Shown here: piece after piece, positions 14,656 to 15,225 of the stretch | How positions within the stretch are numbered: position 1 is the stretch's first letter | Layout: every line of letters starts with the position of its first letter | Assembly: GCA_910587575.1 (NCBI GenBank) | Contig: CAJULU010000058.1 | Span: forward strand, 13,416-28,640 | Source of the DNA: an uncultured Dorea sp. | Lineage (GTDB): Bacteria > Bacillota > Clostridia > Lachnospirales > Lachnospiraceae | Length of the DNA: 15,225 nt | Direction of reading: 5' to 3' | Notes under the pieces: model-generated | Database searches by the model: none | Seen by the model: the letters and a program-made list of their open reading frames with translations, nothing else | Told to the model about the DNA's origin: nothing | Translations under genes and position numbers: made by a program

Positions 14656-15225
14656 ATGGAGCAAGATAAGAAACAGAAGAAGTCTTCTGGGAATTCGAAA
14701 CTGATTATTATCCTGGCAGTCGTGCTGGTGCTTGTTGCGGGAGGCGGAGTTGGGTTTTATATGAACTCTTCTAAGGAGAAAGCCAAGGTTGCCGCAGAGG
14801 ATGAGAAAACGGCTGATCCGGACAAGACGCAGGAACAATATGAAAAGCTGAAGGAGCAGGCGACGGTGGAGGAGGATCCGAATGATCCTATGAACCGGAA
14901 GATTGATTTCGCTGCTGCCCAGGGAATGAACCCGGATGTGTATGGATGGATCTGGATCCCGGGAACCAATGTGGATTACCCGATTCTCCAGAGTGAGACG
15001 GAACCGGATGATTATTATCTGAACCATACGATTGAGAAAAAAGAAGGACTTCCGGGAACGATTTATACTGAGAAGTATAATTCAAAGGAATTTACTGATC
15101 CGGTTACGATTATTTACGGACATGATATGAAGAATGGAAGTATGTTTGCAGACCTTCATCTTTACGAAGATCAGGCGTTCTTTGACGCAAATCCATACAT
15201 TTACATCTATTTGCCAAATCAGACT
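14656..15225 (+). CDS. Class B sortase, N-terminal part (gene runs off the window)
   Basis: ATG 14656 has GGAGGAG 7 bases upstream; an in-frame ATG at 14641 is part of that site's own sequence and less likely. All 190 visible codons are open to the window end. A basic cytoplasmic start (MEQDKKQKKSSGNSK) is followed by one membrane-anchor helix (about 15-35, LIIILAVVLVLVAGGGVGFY) and a charged linker. The sortase fold then has DVYGWIWIPGTNVDYPILQ and GLPGTIYTEKYN, and the catalytic His motif IIYGHDM. The catalytic Cys (TLSTC-like) and Arg lie beyond the end. The spacing of GTNVDYPILQ and YGHDMKNGSMFADL fits class B sortases, which anchor surface proteins to peptidoglycan. Its substrate is not in view. 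Co-transcription with the LCP gene suggests shared work on the cell wall. Confidence 0.9.
   Translation, partial: MEQDKKQKKSSGNSKLIIILAVVLVLVAGGGVGFYMNSSKEKAKVAAEDEKTADPDKTQEQYEKLKEQATVEEDPNDPMNRKIDFAAAQGMNPDVYGWIWIPGTNVDYPILQSETEPDDYYLNHTIEKKEGLPGTIYTEKYNSKEFTDPVTIIYGHDMKNGSMFADLHLYEDQAFFDANPYIYIYLPNQT

Noticed and set aside
14612..14704. Small open frame between the LCP and sortase genes
   Set aside because: It overlaps the sortase start in another frame, and its residues are what an out-of-frame reading of the sortase would give.

Overview
The window looks like a chromosomal segment of a gut-type Firmicute, most likely a Lachnospiraceae/Clostridia member. This is inferred from strong GGAGG ribosome binding sites, sigma-A promoters, an HrcA/CIRCE operator before clpB, an ECF sigma/anti-sigma pair with a B. 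subtilis SigW-like promoter, and an LCP protein followed by a class B sortase. No rRNA or tRNA gene was seen.

Layout. (1) 2-700: 3' end of a GH2 beta-galactosidase on the + strand, converging with (2) 795-4156, all on the minus strand: an ECF sigma factor and its zinc-finger anti-sigma factor (4156 down to 2769), an RluA-type pseudouridine synthase broken by a frameshift (2668-1788), and a pyridoxamine/pyridoxal kinase (1661-795) with a terminator behind it. (3) 4337-5524 on the + strand: an EcsC-family protein and thioredoxin trxA. (4) 5604-10311: a decayed defence island. (5) 10577-15225 on the + strand: clpB under CIRCE control, an LCP-family protein with an acidic, His-rich cytoplasmic tail, and the first 190 codons of a class B sortase that runs off the window.

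The notable part is the island between trxA and clpB. In order it holds the C-terminal part of PglX (BREX methyltransferase), a 3' scrap of an unrecognised gene, an AlbA_2/HATPase-type regulator, PglZ, BrxL, and the last ~36 codons of a tyrosine recombinase. The order pglX-pglZ-brxL is that of a type 1 BREX phage-defence system. Every gene is broken: large internal deletions remove the PglX methyltransferase core, the putative PglZ catalytic centre and the BrxL AAA+ core. There are also single-base frameshifts, a nonsense codon in PglZ and a probable lost start codon in BrxL. It should not work as a defence system; brxA, brxB and brxC are absent.

The island is flanked by a ~67-bp imperfect direct repeat (5534-5600 and 10429-10494). 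Each copy contains a hairpin, an identical 11-base stretch and the left half of a CIRCE operator; only the clpB-side copy continues into a complete CIRCE. Together with the integrase tail next to the right copy, this suggests an integrative element that entered the trxA-clpB intergenic region at or in the heat-shock operator and left clpB with an intact operator. The attachment-site reading is inference.
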